DNA of 64,000 nucleotides, from positions 121,736,908-121,800,907 of the forward strand of contig CM075851.1 in assembly GCA_037975125.1 (NCBI GenBank). Direction: 5' to 3'. Below are positions 36,753 through 49,400 of this stretch, one piece after another; positions within the stretch are counted from its first letter, which is position 1, and each line of letters begins with the position of its first letter. The notes below the pieces were generated by a model, which was given only the letters and a program-made list of their open reading frames with translations, did no database searches and had not been told where the DNA came from. This DNA is from Latrodectus hesperus. Lineage: Eukaryota; Arthropoda; Arachnida; Araneae; Theridiidae. The position numbers and the translations under genes were made by a program.

Positions 36753-37929
36753 TATACTTGAGGGTGCCCCTTGAATTATCGCCAAGCTGGGCGATGTTGT
36801 TCTATTTATGGTAACCTTAAACGTTATTCCGAAATCCATTCGTGATTCTGATTGGTTTAGATTTAACCGTTATTTTTGAATTGAGGTAACTTGATCGCGT
36901 GACATGCGCGTTTTGTATGTAACCCTTGAAAATATTACAGAATAATAGTGAAGCATTGAGTTTCGATATTCGATTTTTGGAGTTTGTGTGTTGTTTACGA
37001 AAATTAATAAGTATGGATGAGGTTATATTGATTTTACGTTTTCGTGGAGTACGTATGGAGAAAGAATCATCGGGAAAATATAATAAAAGATGTTTTAGAT
37101 GCGATAAAAACGGTATATTCGCCGAAAAGTAACGATTCGGAGAGCGATGAAGATTAGGTGAGTTATTTTGTTTTTCCTTAAATTTTATTCATATTTAGAA
37201 ACTAAAGTTTTTATAAAAATGAATGTTTCCATAAGTAAATGAATGCTTAAGTTATGTGTATTGCATGTTAGTGTTAGAATGTGCCGCGTACTGAAATTTC
37301 TTTAAGGTGGGCGCCATTGCTCGGTATAGTAAAAATCGATTTTAAATATAAAATGAAATTTGTGTTAACGTTTGAAATTTAGCTTTATTACCCGGTAGGC
37401 ACTTTAGTAGGTATCGCTACACTGATGTTTTTTTAAGGTGTGCGCCATTGCTCGGTATATTAAAAATCGAATTTAAATAAAATAATGAAATTTGTTAACG
37501 TTAGAAATTTAGCTTTATTGCCCGGTGGCCACTGTACTAGGTAGCGCTACACTGATGTTTTTTTAAGGTGGGCGCCATTGCTCGGTACATTAAAAATGGA
37601 ATTTAAATAAAATAATGAAATTTGTTAATGTTAGAAATTTAGCTTTATTTTCGATTGTCACTGTAGTACGTAGCGGTAAATCGAGTTTTAAAAATTTCGT
37701 TTCTAGTTATTAAAATTATAAAACTACAATAGTACTTAATTATAATGAAATATTCAAATTTTTAATATTTGGAATTCGGAAAAACGCGCGATTTCAAAGC
37801 TGAAGTTCGAACGCGATCGTTATTGGTTGACGGCTATCGCGCATAGTGACGTAATTTAGGTTGGCGACAGAGCTGTAGAGCGCTTGGCGTGAAAATTTGA
37901 AATCGCGCCAAGGGGCATCCTCGAATATA
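36753..37929. mobile_element. Non-autonomous inverted-repeat element upstream of ZMYND10
   Basis: The left end TATACTTGAGGGTGCCCCTTG and the reverse complement of the right end, TATATTCGAGGATGCCCCTTG, match at 18 of 21 bases. The ends lie at TA dinucleotides, so TA target duplication is possible. The interior is less AT-rich and includes three tandem units of about 130 bp. No transposase was recognised; the 68-codon open stretch at 36926-37132 has no known motif. Confidence 0.7.
37304..37693. repeat. Three tandem units of about 130 bp
   Basis: Units begin AAGGTGGGCGCC (or GTGTGCGCC) at 37304, 37435 and 37565. Each continues ATTGCTCGGTA, an AT-rich stretch with TGAAATTTGT, and TTTAGCTTTATT. 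They lie within the inverted-repeat element. Confidence 0.92.
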
Positions 37930-38268
37930 TTTTTACCCAAAACAGTTTGACAATAGTAAGATATTTATAATCATTTTCAAAAAATTTATTTCAAAAATTA
38001 ATTTAAAGGAAATTTTAATTTAAAATATAATTATGATTTTAATACATAAATAAAATGGTAAGATAAATTTACAAAACCTTTTAAAAATTTGAATTTTATA
38101 AAATTTTTTAACGATGTATGTATATTTTATCGAGGTATTTCAAAATATAACTGCATTAAATTATAACAATAATTTTCTCAAATTGTGTTTGGTTAAAATA
38201 AACATATTGTGCCATCGAAATCTTAACATTTATTCAAAATTTACATAATAATAGAAAAATAAAGTTTT

Positions 38269-38520
38269 GGCACAAGTGCCGTATAATCCATTATTCCAAA
38301 TTCTGAATTTTTTTGGCGATGAAGAAATGTTGCCAAGTTGACGTATTGTGAGGTGCGCGATGACGCAAATACTAGGATTACCAAAATAGAATTTTCTGCA
38401 TAGTTCTTATAGGTCTCCTCCATATGTATGACGTAATAAAAATGAGATTGCCAGATATATAAGAAAATCCGCCAAAAAATCGCCAATCTCAGAATTTTGC
38501 GTCATGAATTATAGGGCCAA
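38269..38520 (+). mobile_element. MITE, copy 1
   Basis: About 250 bp starting GGCACAAGTGCCGTATAATC and ending ATTATAGGGCC with degraded inverted ends. Its interior (TTTTTTTGGCGAT, AAATGTTGCCAAG, AATACTAGG, AAAATAGAATTTTC, TTCTTATAGGT) matches the reverse complement of the copy at 38947-39194. Confidence 0.85.
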
Positions 38521-38946
38521 AGGTTTTTTTCCTTTTTTTTTGTATTGATTATAACTTAACTTAGGGAAAGTTGAAACGCAAAAGAGGTTTGATCCCAATT
38601 ATTAAGCTCATACTTTGACAAAGCTCATACTTTGACAAATTTTCTCTTTGGTGAGAATATAAAATTGCTTCTATGTCTGCTCCAAAAAATATTAGTGTAA
38701 ATGTGAATAAATAATTCATATTTGTTTATTTCGACGTATTCTTTTATTGGAAATTCTTCGAGATCTTCATTGAATTCGCTGTAATTATATGTTGAAATGA
38801 CCTATATTAGACCTTTTATGGCACCGTTTTTTTCACAGGTATTTCTTTTCTTTTTGTAGGGGTTCATTTCGTCACCATTTTTATATATTCAAACTGTACG
38901 TTAAAAATTTCTTTCCTGATTTGTTTGCTCTACGACCACTTTTTGC

Positions 38947-39194
38947 GGCATAGATGCCGTATAATCCAGGATGCCTGAACTTGGTAACTTTTTTGGCGGG
39001 TTTTCTTATGTATGTGGCAACCTGGTTTCTATTACGTCATTCATATGAATACCTATAAGAATTATGCCGAAAATTCTATTTTGTCAACCCTAGTATTTAC
39101 GTCATTACACACATCGCAACGTCATCTTGGCAACATTTCTTAATCGCCAAAAGAATTCAGAATTCATCATCCTGGATTATACGGCGTCTGTGCC
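38947..39194 (-). mobile_element. MITE, copy 2, opposite orientation
   Basis: About 248 bp with good inverted ends: GGCATAGATGCCGTATAATC on the left and the reverse complement of GGCACAGACGCCGTATAATC on the right. It is homologous along its whole length to copy 1 in inverted orientation. The 426 bp between them is unrelated AT-rich sequence. Confidence 0.88.
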
Positions 39195-41397
39195 CCTTTT
39201 GTATATAAAAGGTAATAGTTTGTATGTTTCCTAAATTTATCCTGGAGATTATAAAAGTTAAGTATCCGAAAATATTTTAGAGATAAGAAATATTAATTTA
39301 TAATGATTTTGTTACATTGATATTTATTAAACTTTATCGCTCAATTTATCTATCGTAGCGAAGGTGATACTATAATATAAGGAATAATATTAATGTATTA
39401 CCAATTGCATTTAATTCTTCTGTTTTTACCTATCAAATTTATTTTACAAGAGGTTGTAGTTGCGTCATTTTTTTTCTTCGGGAGCAATTGCAATATATTG
39501 TAAAATGTTTGCGAACGTGGCGGTAATGTGACAATCTTTCCTTATTTTCTTTTAATATTTATGAATTCTTAGGTATTGTAGTTAAATTTCTGCATATAAA
39601 TTTGTAGGTTATATTTTTTAAAAACATAGTTTGTAGCAAAACAATATTTCAAGAAAACAAACCTCAAGGATTAATATAATATATTTCAAATGTGTGAACG
39701 GATATTTTATTTATTCCCTTAGCTACTTTTCATGAATGGTATAATGAAACAAACTTATTCCAAATATTTTAATTTCATGTAACTAAACGAAAAAAATGTA
39801 AAGATAAATGCCAATAAAACTTTATATTTGCCAAATCGTTTACCAGTATAAAAAAAGTAAATAAATAAATAAAAAAACCAAGAACTTAAGAAATATTCTA
39901 AAGATTATGTAATGTTATTTAAAATCAACGTTTTTTATGTAGAATTTTTATGGTGTTAATTCTTATTATAAGAAAAATTTGTTCTGAAATATACAGTTCT
40001 ATATTATATACAGGTCTGGTATTAAAATTTAACAAAATTCTCAAAATGGAGTTAATCGATTTAACAAGTCGAACATTCAAATGTGAAAGAAAATCATCAA
40101 GAAACACAGATTATAAAAATTTAATTCGCAAAATTTTTGTTCTATTTTGAACATAAATCACGAATTAAAATTGTTATGATTATTGTTATGTTAATTGTTA
40201 TCTTATAATATCATAATAATTTTGGATTCTGATATTGTACTGTATTTGTTAGTACTTTTCTGATATTGGAACGAGATCACATGTTTTGTTAAAATCTCTA
40301 ACAAATTCACATTAAGCTGCCATTTATTTTATCATTGTGACATTTCGAAATATAAATTGTACTGAAATATTTACCATGGATGATAACGAAGAATTGAATT
40401 GATTAACTCTGCATTAACCACCAACATTATTTCAGACTTCAGCTGTCAAATCCAAAATATCCTAAGTTATAAAACAAAATGGAAAAATAAACTTAAGCTC
40501 GCCACCGTCGGTAACCAACTAGATTTTAATTCATTTGAATTTTAAATATTGAATTGATAGACTGAAATTGCGTCATAAATTTCAAACCTTTTCAGACATT
40601 TTAAATAATGTATGAAATTTCATACTTCCACCGTAATAGTATTTTGTTCAAAAAACTTTTTTTGTTATTTCTTGCCTGTTACACTTTCTGTGGTATTTCT
40701 AATTTTTTTTTTTATATTTGTTATTTAATTATAATTTGAGAAGCCGTATCATAAACGTTTTGGCGGTTATTTTTAAGTTTTTATACCAACTTCTCAGCTT
40801 TTTTTATATTCAAATAATCATAAAAAATTACTGGACAAAATGTTATGCTATTTGATAGTAGTTTACAAAATGTCACAAAATTTAATGTTTCATTCATAAA
40901 AAAATACTGATAACGTTACCATCTTTTGGTAATGAGGCAATATGCAACATTTTTAAGTCCCCGTGAAGATATCTATACAGAAATTAAACTAACGAATATC
41001 TGTAAGCCATAGTATACAGTGTTGATATTAGCAAAATGGTGGAATTGAAAGATTGGATGAATTAAACATGCTTATAACATTCCTTTTTCATGAAAACGTT
41101 ACTGTTGAAAAAGGAAGGGTTGTTCTAAGTTTGCGAAAAATATGGAGGATTGTTCTAAATTATGGTAGTCGTAAATTCGAACTCAGATTTTCTGTTTAGA
41201 GAGATAGAGCTGTCTTCATTATATATTTTCCTTTTTTTATATAGGAATGTTCGCGTCTGTTTTTGACTTAGTGTTTGACTGATTAAGATTGAGTATTTCT
41301 GTTCTTTTATTTATATTTAATTATTTATTTATTTTTTATTTACTTTTTTAAAATTAGTTACATTTCTATTATGAGTTCAAAATGAAAGAAACGAAGA
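39195..41397. other. Intergenic stretch
   Basis: AT-rich between the MITE pair and the LINE fragment; nothing supported. Confidence 0.5.
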
Positions 41398-42905
41398 TTG
41401 AAATGCCTTATACAGATTACGATTTGGGCATTCCAAAAAATAAACACACCAAGATTATTTATTTTCTATGATTTGATGCCACTACTTATCCAACTGCTTC
41501 AATCCCACTACTTGTCATTTGCTGGGGAAAATGGTATTACAAAGTTCTCCATTCCATTCCAAATTTTATGCAAAAACTATTTTGATAAATTTAGAAAGAA
41601 GCAAAAATTTCCTTTAAAGTTATATCCTTCATGGTGGACATCGGAATATTGTAAAAAGAAAATTTTGGAGAAAAGCGAAGAGTTCTTTTAATCAGGCTCT
41701 GTGGATACAAGCAAACGCGAATCTCTGCAAAACTTCATTAGTTTCTTCTTACTCTTTCCAAAAATTTCTGAGATAAAATCATAATTTATGCTGGTATACC
41801 TAAAGAAATTTATTATATTCTCAAAAGACATAAAGATAAATCTTCTAATACACCAACACATCAAATTCTAATTTCTGATGAAACTTTAATGATTTTAGAC
41901 GCTGAGGATCAGGTTAATTTAATTGCAAAATTTTTTCTCGTCAATCTGAAATAGAAGTTCTACCTCTCCATTTAAGCTCAAATTTTGATTTAGAATATAA
42001 TTCTCCATTCGCACTCTGAGAGCTCCAATTGACGATTTTGAAATGCAAAACAACTTCAGCTGCCCTGATTCGGCTAAAATTCTGAATGGTCTATCAAACA
42101 TAGCTTTACGATCCCTTCTGTCACTCATAAGCAACTCTTTGCTAAGAGATATTCCAGGTCATTCCGGAATTGCTGGTAACAAAAAAGTAGGAGCTTTTGC
42201 AAAATCGACCATTAATAAAAGTATTATTCTGCGCTGGATTTCACCTTATGACCTTACTCGTAGGATAAGAAACATTTTTATAGATTATAATAACTACGAG
42301 TGGAGTAAAAGTAAATATGCCTCTAATTTTTTCGCACATATCTCATATTATGAAAATTCCCCGCAAGTATATTAATTCACGACTTGAAGTGTGGTTAGCT
42401 AGAATTAAAACCAGATATTTCCCAACTAATGCTAAATTACATAGTTTTGGGCTTTCTTCTACAGGTAAATGCTTTTATGGAAAAAGAGAAACCATAGATC
42501 ACATTATGCTTTCATGTCCTCGATACAATCAATCAAGAAATTCTTTAAGAGAAAAACTTGATTTTGGAGTTCTTTCCTTCCCATGAGTCTTTGATTTGTG
42601 AACGAATCCTCGTGATAAAATTGACGCAACAATTTCTTTTTTGAATCAAATTAATAGATTCTCATTTTTTTCTCGTGTTTGTTTTCAGACTCTTTAATTT
42701 CTCCTTTATTAGTCAATAAACGTTTTGTTGATCTCCCTCATTTAGGATCCATCACAGTGATTTTCAAACAATTTTTCAAAATCATCAATCCATCAATTTT
42801 TTCAATTTAAAACTCAATCTCTTTCAATGTCAGCTACAACGAGGATAGAGCTCCAAAACAGTTGTCTGCCGTAACATAACCAAACTTAATAAAGAAATAA
42901 TACGA
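41398..42905 (+). mobile_element. I/Jockey-type LINE fragment (RNase H region), decayed
   Basis: The endonuclease C-terminal portion is suggested by YPSWWTSEYCKKKILEKSEE at 41620-41690. The RNase H end, DIPGHSGIAGNKKVGAFAKS, lies near 42150-42210. The C-terminal region KCFYGKRETIDHIMLSCPRY follows at 42470-42530, the usual cysteine/histidine tail of such LINEs. The reverse transcriptase is missing or unrecognisable. The 3' end is placed after AATAAAGAAATAAT near 42905. Confidence 0.75.
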
Positions 42906-45900
42906 TTTAAATAGTTTTCAGAGAATCGTATGATTCAACAAACTTTGTAAATATTTAAAAATTAGTTTAGTATTTTAGCATCATAAAAAAGGAACAGTTT
43001 TATATGTCATCAAAACGAAATTGGTAATTTGAAGTAACTTGAAATATTTAACTTTTAAATTATTAGTTAATGTAATTTGATATAGTATGATTTACAACAT
43101 CCTATCGATTTAGTTCGAAAAGTTATTTATAAATATCATCAAATGGATAAACATACGAAACTGTCGTTAAAAAATCTCTCTATAAGTTTGTTTTATTCAA
43201 AATAACTCACAAAAAGAATTCTTTTAAATTGTATAAATCGTTCTGGTGTTACTAAGTCACATTACATTCAGATCATAAAGTTTTCATATGTCAGCAATAT
43301 ATTTTTTTATATAAAACATTTATATATATTTAATAAAACAAATGTTTTGCAATAATATTTTGTGGCTCTTACCTTGAATTATTTATTTTTGTTAATTATG
43401 TAATATTTCTGAAAATCGCTTTCTCATTTTCCTCGTTTGATGTTTTTTAAATTTTGCTTCAAGTTAGAACTTTAAATATAAACAGTGAATTTGCCTAATA
43501 TTATATTATTATCTTTAATTAAATAATTTCAGAAATTCGCTGAATTAGGAAAAGCTTCAAGAATTTGAATGTGTGAAAATTTAAGATTTGTTTTTTCCTC
43601 AAAAATTAATAAAAACTACATTAATTTTTTTTTCGTTTTAGAATGTTCGATTTGATAAATTCCATAAATTATGAACTTTTTAAAAAACATTGATGTAGCC
43701 CGTGGAAGTATTTGATTTGAAAGTTTCTCCAGAACTACTTAGAAAACACCAATCAACTATTTGGAATTTTTCTATTGTTGTGCAATTATTTCCAGAAGAT
43801 GAAAGATTTTAAAGTACTGTTGCTATGTATTGATATCACGCAAGTAAGTGAAATTAGAAAAGCAATATTTGTTTGTGGGATTTCTTGGAAACTGTAATAC
43901 TTACTTTTTAAAATTTTTATATCTGTGATTCACAATTCCCGAAATCTCCGAAAGAAAAATATTTGTTTGTTGTTGGCCTAAGTAATTTTCGAATAGAATG
44001 GCTGTCTTTCTAGATCTTTGTACAGAATTCCCCAATGACAAATAAAGCCCAGAAATTATTTTGAGTCAGCTTTCCCTTTGTATGTTTAAGGAGATACTTT
44101 TGATTTAAATAATCACACTAAAGCAAGACTTCATTAGCCTAATTTCTTATATCTATACTGCAAATAATACAGTTATAAGCCTAATTTCTTATAACTGTAT
44201 TATTTCAATGACAAACCGATGAGCAAAACAGAGAGGCAAATACAATATCGCAATGTTATGCATTTTATTACAATCTTAGAAGAAATAATTTTCTAAAAAT
44301 TGTCTTTTTTTAATACAAAGAATTAAAAAAAAAAGAAATTTTGAATGCTTTTCTTATCACATGGAATTTTTTAAAAAGGAAAAAAGTACTTACAAAAATT
44401 TATTTTAGGTCTTGCTTTAAATTGCTATTTTAAAATGTTTTATTTATTTATTTATTTATTTTTTGTAATTCAACAAAACAATTTCTATTTAATTCTAATT
44501 CCTGCATTATGTTAATAAGGTAATACAATCATCAAAATTAACACTACAATAGAAATTCGATTTTTTTAATAAATTACGTTTGTTAAAGCAATCGTTACGT
44601 TTGTTAAACATTAACTTCACAAAAAGTGACTTCAGAAATTATGAGAGAAGAAATCTTGCCACATATATGATGAATCACGAAATGTAAAAGGCCCAGCTTT
44701 CTCAGTCGAATAAACTTAAAAATTAATAATTTATAAACTCCTTCACAAATAAAGATATTTTCTGTATGAAAAGTGCTTAAGCGTATGAAGGATTTAAAGC
44801 GTAGAGAATGATTATATATTAAATAACTTTCTTATATAAAATACTTAAAATTGTTACAAAAAATGAAAAAAATCACACATTATTTATTTAAAAGTAAAAG
44901 ATATATGATTAATGCATCGCAAATTATAAGATTTTTTTATTAAATTATATTTAAATTTTAGAAAAAATGGCTAACATAATTACATAAATTTTGAGGAAAA
45001 TTTACATAATAATGCATCATGGGAAAATTATCTTTTTTAAAATCGCAAGTGTATTGGGGGATTGAAATACAATAGTAAGTTATTTTTGATTATTTTGCAT
45101 AATTTGATTGTTGATTAGGACGTCAAATTATACGTTCTACTACTGTCATATTAATTTTTGCATTAGAAGTAGATTGCATGTACATGAAAATCCCAAAAAG
45201 TATTAATAAATAATTTTAATGCATGAATTTTAAACACACTATTACATAAGAAATTTTAAAACCATAATTTTTTCGAATTAATTATTTATAAAATGAAAAA
45301 TAAGTTTTTTTTATGAAAACAATAAAAAAGCAAATGGTTATTGCTTAAAAGTGTTACAAAATTTGTTTTAAATTACATTTGTTGAATGAAAACAATAACA
45401 TTAAAAAATGGCCCTTTTCATTTTATTTATTTTGCATTTTTGGTAAAACTGAGAAAAAAATATTACACAGCAAAGATCAAATTTCAAAACCAGTGAAAAT
45501 TTAAAATTATCAAAAGGGATCCCTTTTGAGAACCTAAATTATTCTTCAAAAGTTTGAAATTAAATGAATAAATGCTTAACGACCAAGTAAGAAAAATGGA
45601 GTTAATTAAACACTAAAAAACTAAAAAGCACATATTTTTGCCTTCTTTTTAATTTCTACAAGTTTTCTAATTAATATGAATTTTTAACTTTATGTATTTT
45701 GTCCTGTGATATGTTAGTCATGGTATATTAATACATAACTTAAAAGTTGCTAATCATTTTTTCGTAATTATATAGTTATATGGAAATAGTTTATAAATCA
45801 AAATTAAAAATGTTACTCTCAAGAATTCTTTTTTTTTCTTTTTCTTTATCCCTGATTCCACCAGAGAAAATAATCCTTACTTTTATTAATGTCTGGTATA
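42906..45900. other. Intergenic stretch
   Basis: AT-rich; only the hairpin at 44162-44205 stands out. A 36-codon open stretch at 43698-43809 (FDLKVSPELLRKHQS...) is not recognised. Confidence 0.5.
44162..44205. repeat. Perfect 18-bp hairpin
   Basis: AAATAATACAGTTATAAG (44162-44179) and its exact reverse complement (44188-44205), with an 8-nt loop. The segment AGCCTAATTTCTTATA also occurs just upstream (44138-44153), so one arm is part of a short duplication. Confidence 0.9.
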
Positions 45901-45912
45901 TACATCAAGTAA

Positions 45913-46195
45913 GGGCCGAGTTATCCTGGTAGGTTAGGACGTCGTTTTCATAATCAGAAGGTAGTGAGCTCGAATTCCGACGTGTCTGCTAAAAGAGACT
46001 GGGCACGTTAAATATGTCGTGGTCGCGATGTCCTCCAAGTGAAATGATACCTCTGACGTGGCAGGATAAACATTGGGGGTCTTCTGCTTAGTCCCTGCTT
46101 CAAAATCATGAAGGCTGCACCTGGCTGCTTCTATTTAACTTTCAGAGTCCAACTGAAAGTACACAAGGAAGCATACTGGTGCAACAACAATAACA
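45913..46195 (+). mobile_element. tRNA-derived SINE with target duplication
   Basis: About 283 bp between 12-bp direct repeats that differ at one base (45901-45912 and 46196-46207). The head resembles elongator tRNA-Met: TTCATAATCAGAAGGTAGTG with a CAT anticodon position, then a degenerate B box, AGCTCGAATTCC. A non-tRNA body and a CAACAACAATAAC tail follow. Confidence 0.75.
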
Positions 46196-47574
46196 TACAT
46201 TAAGTAACATCGCAAAAAGTCATAAAAACATTAAATACTATATAAAATTAATAGAAAGCTGAAATAATTTTCTCTCACTTGCGAATAATTTTTGGCTGCA
46301 GTACAGCAACAAGTAAACTATTTGACTATCAAAAACATTGTTACTAATTTTTTAGTGAATTTAATCAATAGCAAATAAAAAATGAGTGTCATTGCAGAAA
46401 ATTAAAAACATTATCTTTAATTTCCCACATACTTAAGTACCTGAAAAACGGGGAATACTTATATGCTTATTTTAATAAAATTTAAAAAGTATAAAAACAA
46501 ATAATACGAACAACTATGCTAATAAAAGGAATACTTTCAAATATTAGGCAAACATTTTTATATAAGAATTTTTTTTTATTTTCTTAAGTAATTCAATGTC
46601 ATGTGTAAAAATTATATGGTTATTGGTGTAATAGAGTGCTTTATACTACAATTTGTGTGTGTGTGTGTGGTAATGGCACATGTGTGCAATAGAATTGTAA
46701 AGTATACAAACAAAATAAATGCATAATTAATAAAAAATTTAATTTAAAATGAAAATTTTAGGTGAAGTTTTAATTTCAAATGTGATTAAACGATACATTT
46801 TTGTTTTATAATTCATAAATCTATAGGTATATTACCTGAAACCGACTATAAAAATGGAAAAATTTTTTATTGTTGTTTTCATCCACTGTGCATGAATGCA
46901 GCATGAATAATTATGCATAATAATTTATTTTATAAAAATAATTTAATTTTAATATGAATATTCGATTTTTGGAATGTGTTTTCAGTATGCTCATTTTTAT
47001 ATCTGGAAATATGGCTAAATATTCTTATAGAATATTATTTTAAATAAAATATTTTAGATTTGCGAAACATTAAATTCATAAATGCAAATTTGATTGTTTC
47101 CTTTGTTTAATTTCGCTTTAAATGCCTCGTACGAAAACGTAATTTGAAATAAAGTTATTACAATTAATAAATCTTATAAAATAAAATATTAAAAATGCTA
47201 TTCTCTATTATATTCATTACTGTTACATAAAACACTTGGAGCTTGTGAATACATACTGAAAGTAAATACAAAAAAAGTTATTAAAACAAACAAACAAAAG
47301 GAAAGCTATTTGTATAACACGGACATTAGAAATTTTCTCCCAGAAGGAAGTATGCGGTGAACATAAAAATGTCCTACGACGGCTTTCCATTGTTATGTTA
47401 TACTTTTAAATATGCTTGCCTGACGAGTACCGGTTTTCAGACAAAATCCTGATGTCCCAGCCTTTACTTGACATGTTAGAAATTAGATTTGATTTTATAA
47501 GTGAATATGTAAGCCTAAAAGTATTTAACTTTGAAAGATTGTTTAGAATAATTTGTTATTTATTTCCGTAATTC

Positions 47575-47688
47575 ATGAAAATGTTCTGTGATATTGTCAT
47601 CGTTGCCTTGACAATCGTGGTGTTTGCAATCAAATTGGGAACAGCGGAAGCAAGAAGTGACTACCACAGATATGATTGTTTCAGATGA
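47575..47688 (+). CDS. Short open frame with signal-peptide-like N-terminus; possible decayed secreted protein
   Basis: 37 codons, starting MKMFCDIVIVALTIVVFAIK followed by LGTAEARSDYHRYDCFR, then TGA. The first 27 or so residues look like a signal peptide with an Ala-rich cleavage region. After the TGA the same frame stays open for about 53 more codons, to 47850. I recognise no family. It could be a pseudogene, the first exon of an unseen gene, or chance. Confidence 0.3.
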   Translation: MKMFCDIVIVALTIVVFAIKLGTAEARSDYHRYDCFR

Positions 47689-48148
47689 AGAAAAATGGCT
47701 CAGACTGATCATTTCAAGGAAAATCACAAATCAGCGCTCACTCTGATCAAGATTGTTGATGAAGTTTTCTGCTTACCTGAAACATCAACACTGGTAGAGA
47801 GTATTTATTTCAATTTTTTTGATGAACAACGTATAGACTTATGATAAAGTCTTGATGAAGGAATCTACGGTGAACGCATTAGCTTCGGAAAGAATTTTAG
47901 AAGATTGAAACCATAAAAGGCTTTAGAGACAAGTTTTTTTAAAACCAAAAAGAGATTAAAAAATCTCCTGCCCAATGGTAAGTAATACATGTAAATATTG
48001 CTCAAATGTTTATTCTTCATTAAAAGTATTTCTTCGTATTTAAATAAATCTTAAATATTAAGGTGTCAGAAATTAAATTTTTATGCGAGTTATTTATTAT
48101 GACCGCTGGTTTAGGCTCCTTATCAATAACCATTTATTCATGGCTCAT

Positions 48149-48446
48149 TTTTTTAAAGTTACGACGGGCACTGGGGGACTATCCCTTCGGTACAACAAGG
48201 CTGGAAACTGATTTTTATTTGTCGTTATCCCGTGGGCACCTGTGAACGAGGTCATGAAGGCGAGTAGCATTACCCACGCCATACGACCCCAAACCCATTT
48301 ATAGTATGGGCCACATTCATACATCATCTCAGAAGAAAGAACAGAGAAACACAGAGAGAAAGTAACATCCATGCTAGATCCGGGATTCGAACCCAGAACC
48401 CACACCTCAGAAGTCAGGAACGATAACCACTCAACAATCGGTCAGC
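48149..48446 (-). mobile_element. tRNA-derived SINE, third family
   Basis: The minus-strand head has an A-box-like TTGAGTGGTTATCG and a perfect B box, GGTTCGAATCCC. A CT-rich TTTCTCTCTGTGTTTCTC segment follows, then a body with a GCCTTCATGACC block. CATTTAT occurs at both flanks and may be part of a target duplication. Confidence 0.7.
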
Positions 48447-49368
48447 ATTTATAGCTCATAAACTACTCTTTAAAACACTATAAAATCCCACCAACGGTGT
48501 GTGACCTTGAATACCCACGACGCTGGAGGGGGGGGAGAGATTTCGGTGTTCCGGCAGAATATTTCAGAAATCTGCCAAACTTTTTAAATAATATTTTCAT
48601 ATTTTTAATTTTTATTGCGCACAGTTCAACAATTGAAGTCTTAGCTCCAATGTGTTATAATCATTGATTTCCATGCTTTAAACTTTCCATTTATTTAAAA
48701 TAGAAAAAAATAGGTAAACTATTATTTTTTATTAAGCATGATAAGCAGCTACACACATTGCGTTCTTTTGGTTTATATTTATACCATGTCTGATCCCATT
48801 TTCGAAATATTATCTTTCCAGTACAATAATCTCTAAATGTTGAGACTCTGCACTGTTGATGGCGAGGTTGGGCATGCAAAATTCGGCCTTGAATAGATTG
48901 ATTGCGTCAAAAAAGACAAGAAATGATTTTTTCATGATACTTGAATCGCAAACTGATGCTAAAAAATACAATTTTTTCACGCCCTTATCATAACTGTAGT
49001 TGCGAAATTTCAAAACCTTTTTTGAAACACACTCATCTTTGTTGACGTCACTCTCGTAAGTATGTTAAATTGCAGCTGAGTGGGGTATTTGTCCTCTGGT
49101 AAAGATTTTGGTAAATGAGACACTGAAAAAATAGTTACTATTTTTTCAAAATTTAAGTTAAAAATCTTAATAATTAGAAAATTAAGTCGAAGGTATTTAG
49201 ATATGCCATTATATAATTTATATTTAAATTAGATGATAAATCAATATTCTTAATAAACGAAGATGATAGATTTCAAATCGAATTTTGTTTTGTTGGTAAC
49301 GTAACTTGGGAAACGGAATAAGATCCTCTTCAAAACAAATTATCGGATATTTCTAGAAAAAACGAGAT

Positions 49369-49400
49369 TACTGTACAAAGGTTACTTTCTTTGTACAGTA
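49369..49400. repeat. 12-bp hairpin
   Basis: TACTGTACAAAG and its exact complement CTTTGTACAGTA flank an 8-nt loop. Confidence 0.88.

Noticed and set aside
39925..40150. Overlapping open frames on both strands
   Set aside because: Chance frames in AT-rich sequence; no splice sites or motifs.
43698..43809. Open stretch FDLKVSPELLRKHQS and on, plus strand
   Set aside because: Only about 36 codons, bounded by stops, with no recognised family or splice sites.
48360..48446. Possible tRNA gene with a perfect B box on the minus strand
   Set aside because: No closing acceptor stem, and it runs into a SINE body.
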